Shown piece after piece: positions 16,401 through 26,195 of a DNA stretch of 64,000 nt. The notes under the pieces were generated by a model, which saw nothing but the letters and a program-made list of their open reading frames with translations, had not been told where the DNA came from and made no database searches. Position 1 is the stretch's first letter; every line of letters begins with the position of its first letter. The stretch spans positions 1 through 64,000 of the forward strand of contig JAQXVT010000030.1 of the NCBI GenBank assembly GCA_029225065.1, in the 5' to 3' direction. The DNA comes from Lachnospiraceae bacterium (GTDB lineage: Bacteria > Bacillota > Clostridia > Lachnospirales > Lachnospiraceae). Both the position numbers and the translations under genes were made by a program.

Positions 16401-17387
16401 CTATCTGTCCTCATTCATCTCCAGCTTTCCAGTGTTTTGGTGCTCTTCTGCCTTTCTGCCATCAGCAGCCGCCCTCCGCTCCAGCTTTCTCGAAATCAGA
16501 TAGCGCGGTCTTCCCTTTACTTCCTCGTAAATCTTCGCGATATAGTATCCGATGATGCCAAGGCTGATCATGATGATGCTTCCGATTATCAGAATCAGCA
16601 GAATAACCGTCGTGAAGCCTTCCACCGCGTGTCCGGTGAAATACCGTACCAGTGACTCGATGCCAAGCACAACCGCCATCAGGAACACAAACACGCCCGC
16701 CACCGTCACGCACTGCATCGGCACAGTCGAAAATGAGACGATATTTTTTACGGCGTACTCAATCAGGGATTTTGTCGACCATTTCGATTCGCCTTCGGTG
16801 CGCTCCTGCACATCAAACTCCACCGTTGTCTTTCGGTAGCCGATCCACGAGGAAAGTGCCCGGAAAAATACGTTCCGCTCCGGCATATCGAGCAGCGCAT
16901 TCACAGCCTTGCGGTCCAGAAGTTTAAAATCGGACGCGCGCGACATATCAATCTTCACCGCTTTTGAAATCAGTTTGTAAAACAGTCCGGCGCTCGCCTT
17001 GTGCAGCGCGCTCTCTTTTCCGCGGCTGTGCTTGACACCCTCGACGACCTCGTATCCCTGCTCCCACCGGCGGTACATCTCGACCAGCGTCTCCGGCGGG
17101 TGCTGCAGATCGCAGTCCATCACCGCGCAGCAGTCCCCCGAAGCGCTCGCAAGTCCGGCATACATCGCGGATTCCTTGCCGAAATTCCGGGAAAAATTGA
17201 CGCCCGTCACATTCGGATTGCACTGTGCCACTCGCTCAATTTCCTCCCAGGTATGATCCTTTGAACCATCATTCACAAAGACGATTTCATACGGAATCTT
17301 CTCCCTGCCCAGGATTCCATCAATCGTATCGGCCGCCTTCTGTATCATTTTTTCTTCATTGTAAGCTGGTAAAACTACGGATAACAT
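16401..17387 (-). CDS. Family 2 glycosyltransferase (DPM1/GtrB-like)
   Basis: A 328-residue GT2. The catalytic domain (1-~225) has LSVVLPAYNEE, FVNDGSKDHT and the DCDLQHPPE metal-binding motif of polyprenyl-phosphate glycosyltransferases. Two transmembrane helices follow (about 232-254 and 266-288), then a basic tail. The usual product of this class is a lipid-phosphate-linked sugar that is flipped and used outside. It is the last gene of the wall-polymer operon, 5 nt past the SDR-LicD gene, with AAGGATAAAAAAG before its ATG. The sugar donor is unknown. Confidence 0.88.
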   Translation of the reverse strand: MLSVVLPAYNEEKMIQKAADTIDGILGREKIPYEIVFVNDGSKDHTWEEIERVAQCNPNVTGVNFSRNFGKESAMYAGLASASGDCCAVMDCDLQHPPETLVEMYRRWEQGYEVVEGVKHSRGKESALHKASAGLFYKLISKAVKIDMSRASDFKLLDRKAVNALLDMPERNVFFRALSSWIGYRKTTVEFDVQERTEGESKWSTKSLIEYAVKNIVSFSTVPMQCVTVAGVFVFLMAVVLGIESLVRYFTGHAVEGFTTVILLILIIGSIIMISLGIIGYYIAKIYEEVKGRPRYLISRKLERRAAADGRKAEEHQNTGKLEMNEDR

Positions 17388-17392
17388 CTTTT

Positions 17393-19384
17393 TTATCCTT
17401 CCTGTTTCTCTTTTTCCTTACCGATTCGGAAATCGGAGTAGGATCCGAGATCCGTCAGTACGATGCTGTGGCTGGTTCTGCGGTGGCTCACCGGAATCAT
17501 CTGCATGTAATCCCCGTAAAGGTACGTCAGATATTTGTCGTATTCCTTCGGAACCGGGAACTGATAGCCCTCAAAATCCACGTAAATCACTTCATCCAGC
17601 CATTTCTTCGGAAATGCGCCGCGCTTTAAGTTGCGCCCCATCCCGTCATAGAGATAGTCTGTCCCGCGGTCCCGGAAAAATTCCAGACTGCGGTTCTGCG
17701 CCCAGAGTGCAAAGCGCATCGGAATCAGATACTTTGCCTTGTCGACAAATTTGCAGATCAGCGGATGGTTGCCGCCGCTCTTGATATCTGTATTTCCCCA
17801 TTTATTAAACACCACAGATCGTGACAGCATTGTGACCATCAGGTGAAGCTTCTGTGACCATTTATGATTACCGGTGCGGTCATGCGACAGCACATCGAAA
17901 AAGATGCCGTTGTGCATATCCATAAAATGTCCGGTAAACTCCGTCGCAAACATTGTGTCATTGATGCGCAGCTTCGTAAACGGATTGTAATTTCCCTTTT
18001 CCGTGGTCGGCAGCTGCACAAAAATATTGTCCGGCAGCTCCCGCTGCGCCACCTTGCGGAAGCGGTCGTAATCCTCGCGCAGCATCATGACATCCGCGTC
18101 GTCATCCCACGGAATAAAGCCGTGATGGCGGATCGCGCCGAGCAGCGTGCCACCCGCCAGAAAATATTTGATGTCGTTCTGACGGCAGATCCGGTCGATC
18201 TCAAGCAGGTAGCCAAGCAGAATTTTCTGTACCTTTTCAAGCTTTCCAAGATACGTGTTGTCGAAAATGAAGACCTCGCCGGTCTGCTGCATGCATTTCA
18301 CGAGAATGATCAGACCGTCCTCCATCGTAATCGTCGGCTCAAATCCACAGTGCTCGATCAGCTGTGTATTCAGCAGGATGCTGGACGGCGCGGGCGAGCT
18401 CTCCTGCGTTTTCTCTCCGGAAGCCGGCGTAGTTGTCTCTACCCTGCCTGAAGCTTCGTCAGTCCGCAGTCCTGCCTCATCCAAGTCCTGCGCCTGATAT
18501 TCGCCGGACGCCTTTTCAGTCGTCAGGCTCAGCTTACACTGTTCCGGGAAATTCTGGTACAGCGTAAGTGCAAGCTCAGCCGGGGAACAGTCGGACGCTT
18601 TTCCCTTTACATTAAAGATCTTATTCTCCGGAAGCTCAGTCAGCATATACTGGATGGCCGTCAGCACGTCGTGAATACAGATGTAGGAATCACGCTCCGC
18701 CGAGAGCTTCAGCTCGATCTTTTCGCCGCGTGCCGTTTTCCCCGCAAGCACTGCGGCTGCATGATTCATCATCGGAATGCACGGTCCGTAAATCCATCCG
18801 GTGCGCAGAATGCGATACGGCTTCTGGTTTACCCGGCATTTCGTAATCAGAATACTCTCCATCGCCTGCAGCAGATACTGCTGCGCAAAAGCCGGATCGG
18901 CCGGGTTGGTCGCACCGGCCTCATATTCGGAAACCGCAAACGCATGGGCCGTCCGTCCATAGACGCGCCCGTCAGAAAGCAGCAGAAGCTCCAGTCCGGA
19001 AAGACCGCAAAGCGCATCGATCACCGCTGCAAAGGATTTCAGATACGCAAACGATGCATCCGCTCCCTCCGGCACCTGTGCACAGCAAAGACCGGTCAGA
19101 ATGACCACATCCGCTTCCTTTATCTGAAAGCCCTCTTCCGTGAAAACATGGCGCACTTCCAAAGCACCCTCTGCATTTAAAAAAGCTTTCTCGACGCGGA
19201 CTCCTGCTTTTGCCTCGTCATTCCACGCCATAAAGGACCACGCCGCCGCGTCCTGGAGCGCTTCCTGCTCTCCGATCAGAAGTATCTTTTTCTTTTTTAT
19301 TTTTTTGAGTGAGATCTGGCCGGACCGGTAAGCCGCCTGCGCCCAGTCCAGTTCGAATTCATTTAAAAAATCCCGCAGTAACAT
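17393..19384 (-). CDS. Degenerate SDR/epimerase-LicD fusion protein
   Basis: A 663-residue two-domain protein. Residues ~30-365 follow the NAD-dependent epimerase fold, but the Rossmann glycines are replaced (LLIGEQEAL) and no YxxxK pair is seen, so it is probably not catalytic. Residues ~385-640 are a LicD domain. The hallmark begins at [12 protein letters not shown] (411-422) and continues FIPWDDDAD (423-431), where the acidic residues bind metal. LicD proteins transfer phospho-choline, -ribitol or -glycerol type groups from a CDP donor. A CDP-donor synthase gene (TarI-like) lies two genes upstream. RBS AAGGGATACT. The linker (~290-335) is low-complexity. Confidence 0.85.
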   Translation of the reverse strand: MLLRDFLNEFELDWAQAAYRSGQISLKKIKKKKILLIGEQEALQDAAAWSFMAWNDEAKAGVRVEKAFLNAEGALEVRHVFTEEGFQIKEADVVILTGLCCAQVPEGADASFAYLKSFAAVIDALCGLSGLELLLLSDGRVYGRTAHAFAVSEYEAGATNPADPAFAQQYLLQAMESILITKCRVNQKPYRILRTGWIYGPCIPMMNHAAAVLAGKTARGEKIELKLSAERDSYICIHDVLTAIQYMLTELPENKIFNVKGKASDCSPAELALTLYQNFPEQCKLSLTTEKASGEYQAQDLDEAGLRTDEASGRVETTTPASGEKTQESSPAPSSILLNTQLIEHCGFEPTITMEDGLIILVKCMQQTGEVFIFDNTYLGKLEKVQKILLGYLLEIDRICRQNDIKYFLAGGTLLGAIRHHGFIPWDDDADVMMLREDYDRFRKVAQRELPDNIFVQLPTTEKGNYNPFTKLRINDTMFATEFTGHFMDMHNGIFFDVLSHDRTGNHKWSQKLHLMVTMLSRSVVFNKWGNTDIKSGGNHPLICKFVDKAKYLIPMRFALWAQNRSLEFFRDRGTDYLYDGMGRNLKRGAFPKKWLDEVIYVDFEGYQFPVPKEYDKYLTYLYGDYMQMIPVSHRRTSHSIVLTDLGSYSDFRIGKEKEKQEG

Positions 19385-19392
19385 AGTATCCC

Positions 19393-20334
19393 TTACTTTC
19401 CAAGCTTTTCTGCTTTCGTCGTATCGGTTACAACCGTCATCGGCGAGAGCGGCGATGTGCTGATCTCTCCGTTTTCAATCTCATAATCCGTCAGCCCATG
19501 TGCACGCGCCTCGATGTGCTCCGGGTCGTTTTCCCGCAGCCAGGTATAGGAAGCGCTGCGCTCCCGCTCGAGCATCGCCTGGCGGTTCTCCCGCTCTTCT
19601 TTCCGATCCTGAAATGAGACGATCTTCGGATCTCCGATCCGGATTGGTTTTTTGCCCTCCGCTGACGCTTTTGGCTTTTCTGCCGCCGGTTCGTCTTTCT
19701 TTCCGGAGATATTGTAGATTTCCCCCGGCGCACCGAGCATCAGCACACGCATTGCCTGAAGCGGCAGGCGGCGAAGTTCTTCGGTTTCCGCATTGCCGTT
19801 CATCCGCACGATCCGCACCGGAAGATTTTTTTCCGCTGCCAGACGGCATGCAAACTGCTCCACTGTGCGCATGCACTGCGCCGCCGCATCCGCCGCATTT
19901 GTATGGCAGACGTAGCCAAGATCGTCTTCTTTTTTTGCCCGACGATAGCCATAGCTCTTCCCATAGACCTCATTTCCGGAAATAAGAAGCACGCCGACCG
20001 GCTTTTTCTCCGGCAGACTCTGAAGCGTTTCCAGAAGCTGCAGTGTCTCCTCCCAGTCACCGGCGGCCATTTTCCAGTCGTCAGCTGTGGTCGTCCACTC
20101 TGATGCTTTCCGTTTTCTATCCGGCGCTGCAGTCCTTGCAAAAAGCAGCACATAATCCCCCTCACAGATCTGCTCCTCGCCATCTGCTACCGTGACCGTT
20201 CCGCCCAGCTGGCTTCCCACCGTTCCAAGACTTTCGCCAAACAGCGTCCGATCACTGTTTCTGACTCCGGCAAGCACAATGCGGCTGCCCTCAAAATTTT
20301 TCCATATCATTTCCGGTGTGATTTTCTGTTCCAT
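19393..20334 (-). CDS. Degenerate SDR-like protein of the wall operon
   Basis: A 313-residue protein. Traces of an extended SDR/epimerase fold are visible ([12 protein letters not shown] near the N-terminus, [34 protein letters not shown]). The nucleotide-binding glycines and the catalytic YxxxK are not. The C-terminal ~100 residues are charged and low-complexity. I cannot assign an activity; a structural or regulatory partner of the neighbouring SDR domains is a guess. The ATG at 20334 (MEQKITPEM) follows GAGGAATACCGG; an upstream ATG at 20421 overlaps the preceding stop but has no site. Confidence 0.6.
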   Translation of the reverse strand: MEQKITPEMIWKNFEGSRIVLAGVRNSDRTLFGESLGTVGSQLGGTVTVADGEEQICEGDYVLLFARTAAPDRKRKASEWTTTADDWKMAAGDWEETLQLLETLQSLPEKKPVGVLLISGNEVYGKSYGYRRAKKEDDLGYVCHTNAADAAAQCMRTVEQFACRLAAEKNLPVRIVRMNGNAETEELRRLPLQAMRVLMLGAPGEIYNISGKKDEPAAEKPKASAEGKKPIRIGDPKIVSFQDRKEERENRQAMLERERSASYTWLRENDPEHIEARAHGLTDYEIENGEISTSPLSPMTVVTDTTKAEKLGK

Positions 20335-20417
20335 CCGGTATTCCTCTTTTCTCTTCGATGAAACCTCATTCCAGTTTTTATTTCTGCTGTTCTCATTATT
20401 TGCAGCAAATGCTGCGT

Positions 20418-22310
20418 TCAAACTTCCTGCGCCTTCATACTGCGGATCAGCCGCTCAAACATCTCCGGCAGCGATACCTCCGCCTTCCAGCCAAGAGAGT
20501 TTAATTTCTCGGCACATACCAGCATCCGCGAAGTCGGCGCATAACCAAACTTGTTCGCATCCTCCGGAATATCAAAGATCAGCTTTGAGCCGCTCTCCGG
20601 ATATTTTTCGATCAGCATCTCTGCCATCTGACGAATTGTGCCATATGTCGCCTCATTTGAGACGTTGTATGCTTCCCCGTTTTCTCCCTTTAAAAGGATC
20701 GTCAGAAGGCCAAGCACCGCGTCCGTCGTGTAGCAGTAGCAGTGTGCTTTGCTTCCGTCAGTATGAAGTACAATATCCTCGCCATGCATAATGCTGCGTG
20801 CAAACTGTGCAAAGACACGGTTCTCATTTTTCGGAATGCCGGCACCAAATGTCTGCGCCAGGCGTGCCGTTTTTACTGGCACCTCGTATTCATGTGCGTA
20901 AGCACCGCACAGCCCCTCTGCCATCCGCTTGCTCTCAGAATAACTGCTGCGCACCTGAAGCGGATCTATGTAGCCGTAATCCTTTTCGCGCACAATATAA
21001 TTGGCATCCTCCACTACGCCGTATGCTTCCATGGATGAGAGATAAACCATACTCTTTACCTGTTTTTCGCGGGCAAATTCAAGGAGATTTTTTGTTCCCT
21101 GAATCGTCGTCATGATCGTCTCCACCGGATGGTCTACAAAGTCTTTCGACGCAGTCATCCCGGCTCCATGAATCACGTAATCCACAGAACCATCAATACG
21201 AATCGGAATCTGAATATCCTGCACCACAAGTTCCATTCCCGCTTCTATAAAAGATTTCAGCTGCTTCTCCGCTTTCTCCCTGCTGCGCACACATCCCACT
21301 ACCTTCAGATCAAGTCCGCGCAGTTCACTCGCACACATAAGCGCACGCACAAGCATTCCGCCGATCAGTCCGGTCGCTCCGGTTACCACAATCCTGCTTC
21401 CTCTGAGTTTCTCCCAGTCGATCAGATCTGACATGGCAATCCGTTTCAAATCCTCCTGCAGCGCCCCATCCTCCGTCCAGAACTTCGTGCTTTTTTCCTC
21501 TTCTGCATGTATCTCCTGCTTCTTGTCTTCCTGCACTTTCTTCCCCAGGTAACGGTTCATCTTTGCCGCCAGCCGGTTTGTCAGGCCAAATCCAAACGCC
21601 TGCTCGTTTTCTTTGTACTGCAAGAGTGCCCGAAACATATAAACATCTTCCGGTGTTGTCACCTTGATATTGCCGCGGTTCCCCTGAACCATATGCGGCT
21701 GACGGCCGATCGCACGATAGATCGTACATGCATCCACCATGTTTTCATATCGATTCTCAGTCGCACGAATTGTCTCGTGAGCGCTTAAAATATCCTCCAA
21801 ATAAAAGCTCTGCGGTGCCTGCGCCGAATAGCTGTCTTTTCTAAGCGGCAGTGTCTCCACCTGCTCCCCGTCACGGCTGATCAGAATGGTCTCATAGCAG
21901 AGCGTCGACGTAATCGCGCTTCCATACTCTTTGACAGAAGCAATATTATCACTGATGACCTCGTATTCTATAAACGGGCGCACGCCATCGTGAATCAGCA
22001 CGACGCTGTCCCCGGAATGCTCCGCCGCCGCCCGTTTCAGCGCATTGTAAATGGAGTCCTGCGCCGTCTCGCCTCCCGGTACGACTGCCGACACTTTATT
22101 AATTCGGTAATCTTTTAAAAGCTGCTGTGTATAACAGATATATTCTTCATTGACTGCAAGATAAATGCAGTCGATTGCTTCGTGTTCCTGAAACAGCTGC
22201 AGTGTATGAATCAGGATCGGTTTCCCGTTGATTTCCAGAAACTGCTTCGGCACGCCTGCTCCCATGCGCACGCCGCTGCCTCCGGCAAAAATAATTGCAA
22301 TATTTTCCAT
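20418..22310 (-). CDS. TarI/IspD-like cytidylyltransferase fused to an SDR
   Basis: A 630-residue fusion. Residues 1-~235 are an IspD/TarI-type nucleotidyltransferase (FAGGSGVRMG..PKQF, PGGETAQDSIYNAL, LIHDGVRPF, TTPEDVYMFRALL), likely making a CDP-polyol such as CDP-ribitol. A charged linker follows. Residues ~303-630 are an intact extended SDR (GATGLIGG at 311-318, YLSSMEAYG, and the YSESK catalytic pair). In known tarIJ systems the partner reductase is an alcohol dehydrogenase, so this SDR pairing is unusual. It might make the polyol phosphate or modify a sugar. RBS GGAGGGGAGATGGC. IspD of the isoprenoid pathway is less likely because of the cluster. Confidence 0.85.
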   Translation of the reverse strand: MENIAIIFAGGSGVRMGAGVPKQFLEINGKPILIHTLQLFQEHEAIDCIYLAVNEEYICYTQQLLKDYRINKVSAVVPGGETAQDSIYNALKRAAAEHSGDSVVLIHDGVRPFIEYEVISDNIASVKEYGSAITSTLCYETILISRDGEQVETLPLRKDSYSAQAPQSFYLEDILSAHETIRATENRYENMVDACTIYRAIGRQPHMVQGNRGNIKVTTPEDVYMFRALLQYKENEQAFGFGLTNRLAAKMNRYLGKKVQEDKKQEIHAEEEKSTKFWTEDGALQEDLKRIAMSDLIDWEKLRGSRIVVTGATGLIGGMLVRALMCASELRGLDLKVVGCVRSREKAEKQLKSFIEAGMELVVQDIQIPIRIDGSVDYVIHGAGMTASKDFVDHPVETIMTTIQGTKNLLEFAREKQVKSMVYLSSMEAYGVVEDANYIVREKDYGYIDPLQVRSSYSESKRMAEGLCGAYAHEYEVPVKTARLAQTFGAGIPKNENRVFAQFARSIMHGEDIVLHTDGSKAHCYCYTTDAVLGLLTILLKGENGEAYNVSNEATYGTIRQMAEMLIEKYPESGSKLIFDIPEDANKFGYAPTSRMLVCAEKLNSLGWKAEVSLPEMFERLIRSMKAQEV

Positions 22311-22331
22311 GCCATCTCCCCTCCTTCGCTC

Positions 22332-23450
22332 TTATTCTATGAGAAGTCCCGCCAGTTCCAAAATCCGCTCCGTCGCCTTTCCATCACAGGAACCGGTATA
22401 CAGCTGAATAAACTCCTCCACCTCTTTTTCGTGTTTTTTCCATTCCTGCGCCGCACCGCGAATCACCTCCGCAAGCTGCGCACCATCCTCCACCACTGGA
22501 AACGGCATCTTCCGGTAATCGAGATAAAAGCCGCGCTTCTTCTCATACTCCGCAAGATCCGGTGCAAACAGCACAAGCGGTTTTCGGTAGATCAGGTAAT
22601 CAAACATCGTCGAGGAATAATCCGTAATCAGAAGATCCGCCGAGGAAAACAACTCCTCCGTCGGCAGCTCACAGTTGGAAACCTTTCCATGTGCGTCGAT
22701 ATGCGGGTGAGCCTTGATGATCACAAACCACTCATCGCCAAGCTCACGCGCCGCGCGCTTCACATCCTCCGTCCCTGCAAGATACGGCATTGCCGCATTG
22801 CCGCGAAACGTTGGCGCCCAGATGGCAATCTTTTTTCCTCCCGCCTGCGGATATTGCTCCAGAAATCTTTCCCGGCAGTTCGCATTCCATTTTGTATCAA
22901 AATAGTAATCGGTACGGCTGATGCCCGTCGCGCGAATCCGGCTCTCGTCAAGATGCAGCGCCCGCGCATGCACCGGCACACAAATCGGCGCACTCATCGT
23001 CAGATACGTATAATTACCAAACATATCACCATGGTAATTTTTCGGGATGTCGTCCCCCGCATCAAACGCAATCTTCTTCATCAGACCGCAGGAATGCCAG
23101 AGCTGAATCAGCTTCGTCTCCTTCCGTTTCCTGCACGACGCGGCCGGGAGGAAATAATCACAGATAAACACGCATTCTGCCTGCGCATACGCCTTCATAA
23201 AACGGATCAGAAACGAAACCATCGCTCCGAATGACAAATGCGAAAAGTCTGCGATGAACAGCTCGGGCTCGTACCCGCGCTTTTTCAGCTCCTCCCATGC
23301 GCGGCGCATGGAAAACGGCATCTCGTCGTGGTGTGCGTCCGCCATCAAAATCCGCCCCGGCTGTACCGGTTTTCTGCGGTACCATCCGTAAATGATGGGC
23401 AGCAGTACGTTCTGCAGCAGCATTTTGATCCACTGTCTGATTCGAAACAT
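22332..23450 (-). CDS. CDP-glycerol glycerophosphotransferase family protein
   Basis: A 372-residue TagB/TagF-superfamily transferase that adds glycerol- or ribitol-phosphate from a CDP donor to a lipid-linked wall-polymer precursor. Seen: an N-terminal amphipathic membrane-binding segment (WIKMLLQNVLLPIIYGW), LIQLWHSCGLMKKIAFD (position of the WHG motif), YYFDTKWN, IAIWAPTFRGN, IIKAHPHID, and the end motif ITDYSSTMFDYLIYRKP. The length is near that of TagB-like primases rather than long TagF polymerases. It lies 21 nt before the TarI-like gene; RBS AAAGGAGGAG. Confidence 0.9.
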   Translation of the reverse strand: MFRIRQWIKMLLQNVLLPIIYGWYRRKPVQPGRILMADAHHDEMPFSMRRAWEELKKRGYEPELFIADFSHLSFGAMVSFLIRFMKAYAQAECVFICDYFLPAASCRKRKETKLIQLWHSCGLMKKIAFDAGDDIPKNYHGDMFGNYTYLTMSAPICVPVHARALHLDESRIRATGISRTDYYFDTKWNANCRERFLEQYPQAGGKKIAIWAPTFRGNAAMPYLAGTEDVKRAARELGDEWFVIIKAHPHIDAHGKVSNCELPTEELFSSADLLITDYSSTMFDYLIYRKPLVLFAPDLAEYEKKRGFYLDYRKMPFPVVEDGAQLAEVIRGAAQEWKKHEKEVEEFIQLYTGSCDGKATERILELAGLLIE

Positions 23451-23474
23451 GGGGCGGCTCCTCCTTTCTGGCTT

Positions 23475-26195
23475 CTACGGTCGGTGTGTTCTTTGATATT
23501 CCAACGCATCCTCAAAAATTCTCCGGCAGTTTCCGTGATCCTGAAAAGCAAAAAATGCATCCTCGCGCTCACGATATTTTTCTTTCAGCGCACAGCCGGA
23601 TTCCAGGTAATTGCACAGCTCATCCACAAGCTCGTCCACGCTCTGACAGATCTCTCCAAAACCCTGCTCTTCGTACGAAAATCCACTGTCCAGAAAATGC
23701 GGCGGCAGTGTGGGCGGATGAAAATAGACAACCGGTTTGCGCATGTAGGCAAAATCAAACTGCACGCCGGAGTAATCCGTCACCATCAGGCTCGACTGCG
23801 TCAGAATGTCCTCGTAATTGATCTCTGTCGCCGGGAGAATCTCCACATTTCCGCCGACCTTGAAATCGTCCTTCTGTGCGCTCAGGATCGGGTGCAATAA
23901 ATAGATAATGCGGCAGCCCGTCCGCTTCGCCGCCTCCTTCAACTTCTCATTTTCAAGAAGCTCCTGAAAAACGCGGTAATATTCCGTATGCTTAAATTCC
24001 GGGTTGTACGGTCTTGCCGATCCCATGACTGCCGGCATCGCGATGTAAGCCCTCCAGGTCGGCGTAATCAAAATCTGTTTCTGTTCGCGGTTCACCAGGC
24101 CGTCATACCGGGCGAGCCCTGTCAGACGCAGTACTTCCTGACCGTAATCATACTCCGGTCTGGAAAGATTTTCAATCTCGCACGGCGATGCACAGTAATA
24201 TCGTTTGTTGTTATTGATGATCCGGTTCGAATCCAGCGTCAGATCCTGCACCGAAAGTCCGTGCTGAATGCAGGTATTCGTCGCCTTTAAAAGATCCTGC
24301 ACAAACCGCACTTCCCACTTCGAAAAGCCGCAGAAACCATGCACACTGCTGTGTGTTGCAAAGATCATCGAGGCATGCAGGTAAATCAGGCGCTGCTTCC
24401 ATGTCAGATAATACAGTGGGTTCAATCCTTCCTGCGCCATCCGCTTTCCGTCCGGCACATCGCTTCTGATAATGTAGTACGGATCCACCTCGCCCCTGCG
24501 CGTTCGCATATAGCGGTAAAAATATTCGCCGCAGTCACCGCCCTTGTAGAGCTTGTCGAACGTGAGCCAGATATTTTTTCTGCCGTACACAGGTTTTGTC
24601 AGCCAGTATAAAGAACGCATGACAAACATTTTCTTCGAGCCGTACGGCGCAGTCGCGATTTCTTTTAGAAGAGCAAGCTCGCGGCGCAGGCGCTGTACTT
24701 TTCCGGTCTTACTAATTTTAATCGCCAGTACGCTGTTTTTTTCCGTATTCTTCCGCTCCAGCGTCACCATATACGAATCGAAGCACCAGTATGAATTTTT
24801 TAGCTGCATCGTCACCTTCGACTGATAGTCAAGCGTGATGACAGGCAGCTGCACTTCCTCTGTCCCATCATACGCCCAGAAGGTCAGATTCGAAGTTTTT
24901 CCAAGTGATTCCACCGGCAGTTCTGCAGCAAACGGTGCTTTCACGCCAATCTTTTCACCGAAAAATCCGGCCCCGCCAAACCGCTTTGTAAAACGAATCG
25001 GAACCCTTTTTCCGTTTTGCTTCAGGCAGATTTCCATATGCTCCTGGCCTACCAGAAAACGTTCCATCGATGCATCAAGATGCAGCCTGCCGTTTTCATA
25101 TTCCAGAAGCTCCAGTGTAACAGCGGGAAGAAAATCAAGTTCTGAAAGCTTCAGCCCTGAAAGCTGCCCATATTTTACGTCTTCCAGTGCGCTCCAGAGC
25201 CCGTGGGATATCCGCCGCTCCAGATGTGCCTTTTCATCAACCACAAGGAGTTCCCCGGATATCTGACGCAGACACTTTCCACATCCCGACAGAAATGTAT
25301 GCAGTTCGCCACCCTGCAGCACATTTTTATTCTGCTTTCCGGCGTTTGCACTGAAAAAAACTCCGATCTCCGAAAGCGCCTGCGCCTGCAGAAAAAGAGA
25401 AGTATCCGCTGCCAGAAGCACCTCGATCTGCCGCAGCCTGCGCACGTACCAGCCGCCATCCAGCCATTCCTGGCGAAATCCGTCGAGGCTCGGGAAGACA
25501 GATTCCGCATAAAAATAGAGATCTTTTGCAAATGCAACCGTCTGCTTTCGCCCAAGTATCCGGCATAGCCTGAGCTCATCCCATCCGTCCTCCCCGATCA
25601 GCTCCGGCAACTGCTCCCGAATCGCTTCGGTACGAAAAATGATGCCTCGCAGACTTCCCGGAAGCCGCAGAATTTCCTTTGCCTTTGCAAGTGAAACCAC
25701 TTTTCCGCCGGCAGATGCACTGTCCTTCGCGGGCGTTTTTCGCGTCACGTGCTCGCACAGCACCGCGTCCGCCGCATCCCCAACCGATGAGAGATACTGC
25801 ACCTCCTGCTCCAGCGCAGTTCCGTGCCACGTTTCTCCGGCTGAGATTACAGTGACAAAATCTGTGGTGGTCTGCGCTGCTGCCTGTTCTTTAGTGACAC
25901 ACCACAAAAGATCGATATCCGCCTGCCTCTCCATGGAACTGTCATCTTTTTTTGCACTTCTGACAACTGCTGCTTCGGTCATTCCCTTCCGTTTTCTCCC
26001 AGCCCCTTCAGTGCGGTCTCTTTCCGAGAATGCCCTATCTGCTCCCACGTCTGACAGCTCCTGCCCATCGTGCTCCAGCACCACCGCCTTCACCCGCGCC
26101 GCGTAAGAATCCCCGAAGGACGCGATCGTCTTATTCAGTTTTTCCTCGTCGCCGTCGTAACAGATGCAGACGGTGATCTGTTTTTTTTCACTCAT
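23475..26195 (-). CDS. Large CDP-glycerol:poly(glycerophosphate)-type transferase with novel N-terminus
   Basis: A 906-residue protein. The C-terminal ~370 residues (from ~540, KNIWLTFDKLYKGGDCGE) are a TagF/TarL-like polymerase domain (FATHSSVHGF, CIQHGLSVQDL, ITPTWRAY, YLLHPI, VTDYSGVQFDFAYMRKPVVYF). The N-terminal ~520 residues begin like a glycosyltransferase-A fold (KKQITVCICYDGDEEKLNKTIASF) but lack a clear DxD. They then pass into a mixed region with beta-sandwich character that I do not recognise. It probably polymerises the phosphopolyol chain at the membrane. Its ATG overlaps the stop of the ABC-Glf gene by 1 nt. Confidence 0.82.
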   Translation of the reverse strand: MSEKKQITVCICYDGDEEKLNKTIASFGDSYAARVKAVVLEHDGQELSDVGADRAFSERDRTEGAGRKRKGMTEAAVVRSAKKDDSSMERQADIDLLWCVTKEQAAAQTTTDFVTVISAGETWHGTALEQEVQYLSSVGDAADAVLCEHVTRKTPAKDSASAGGKVVSLAKAKEILRLPGSLRGIIFRTEAIREQLPELIGEDGWDELRLCRILGRKQTVAFAKDLYFYAESVFPSLDGFRQEWLDGGWYVRRLRQIEVLLAADTSLFLQAQALSEIGVFFSANAGKQNKNVLQGGELHTFLSGCGKCLRQISGELLVVDEKAHLERRISHGLWSALEDVKYGQLSGLKLSELDFLPAVTLELLEYENGRLHLDASMERFLVGQEHMEICLKQNGKRVPIRFTKRFGGAGFFGEKIGVKAPFAAELPVESLGKTSNLTFWAYDGTEEVQLPVITLDYQSKVTMQLKNSYWCFDSYMVTLERKNTEKNSVLAIKISKTGKVQRLRRELALLKEIATAPYGSKKMFVMRSLYWLTKPVYGRKNIWLTFDKLYKGGDCGEYFYRYMRTRRGEVDPYYIIRSDVPDGKRMAQEGLNPLYYLTWKQRLIYLHASMIFATHSSVHGFCGFSKWEVRFVQDLLKATNTCIQHGLSVQDLTLDSNRIINNNKRYYCASPCEIENLSRPEYDYGQEVLRLTGLARYDGLVNREQKQILITPTWRAYIAMPAVMGSARPYNPEFKHTEYYRVFQELLENEKLKEAAKRTGCRIIYLLHPILSAQKDDFKVGGNVEILPATEINYEDILTQSSLMVTDYSGVQFDFAYMRKPVVYFHPPTLPPHFLDSGFSYEEQGFGEICQSVDELVDELCNYLESGCALKEKYREREDAFFAFQDHGNCRRIFEDALEYQRTHRP

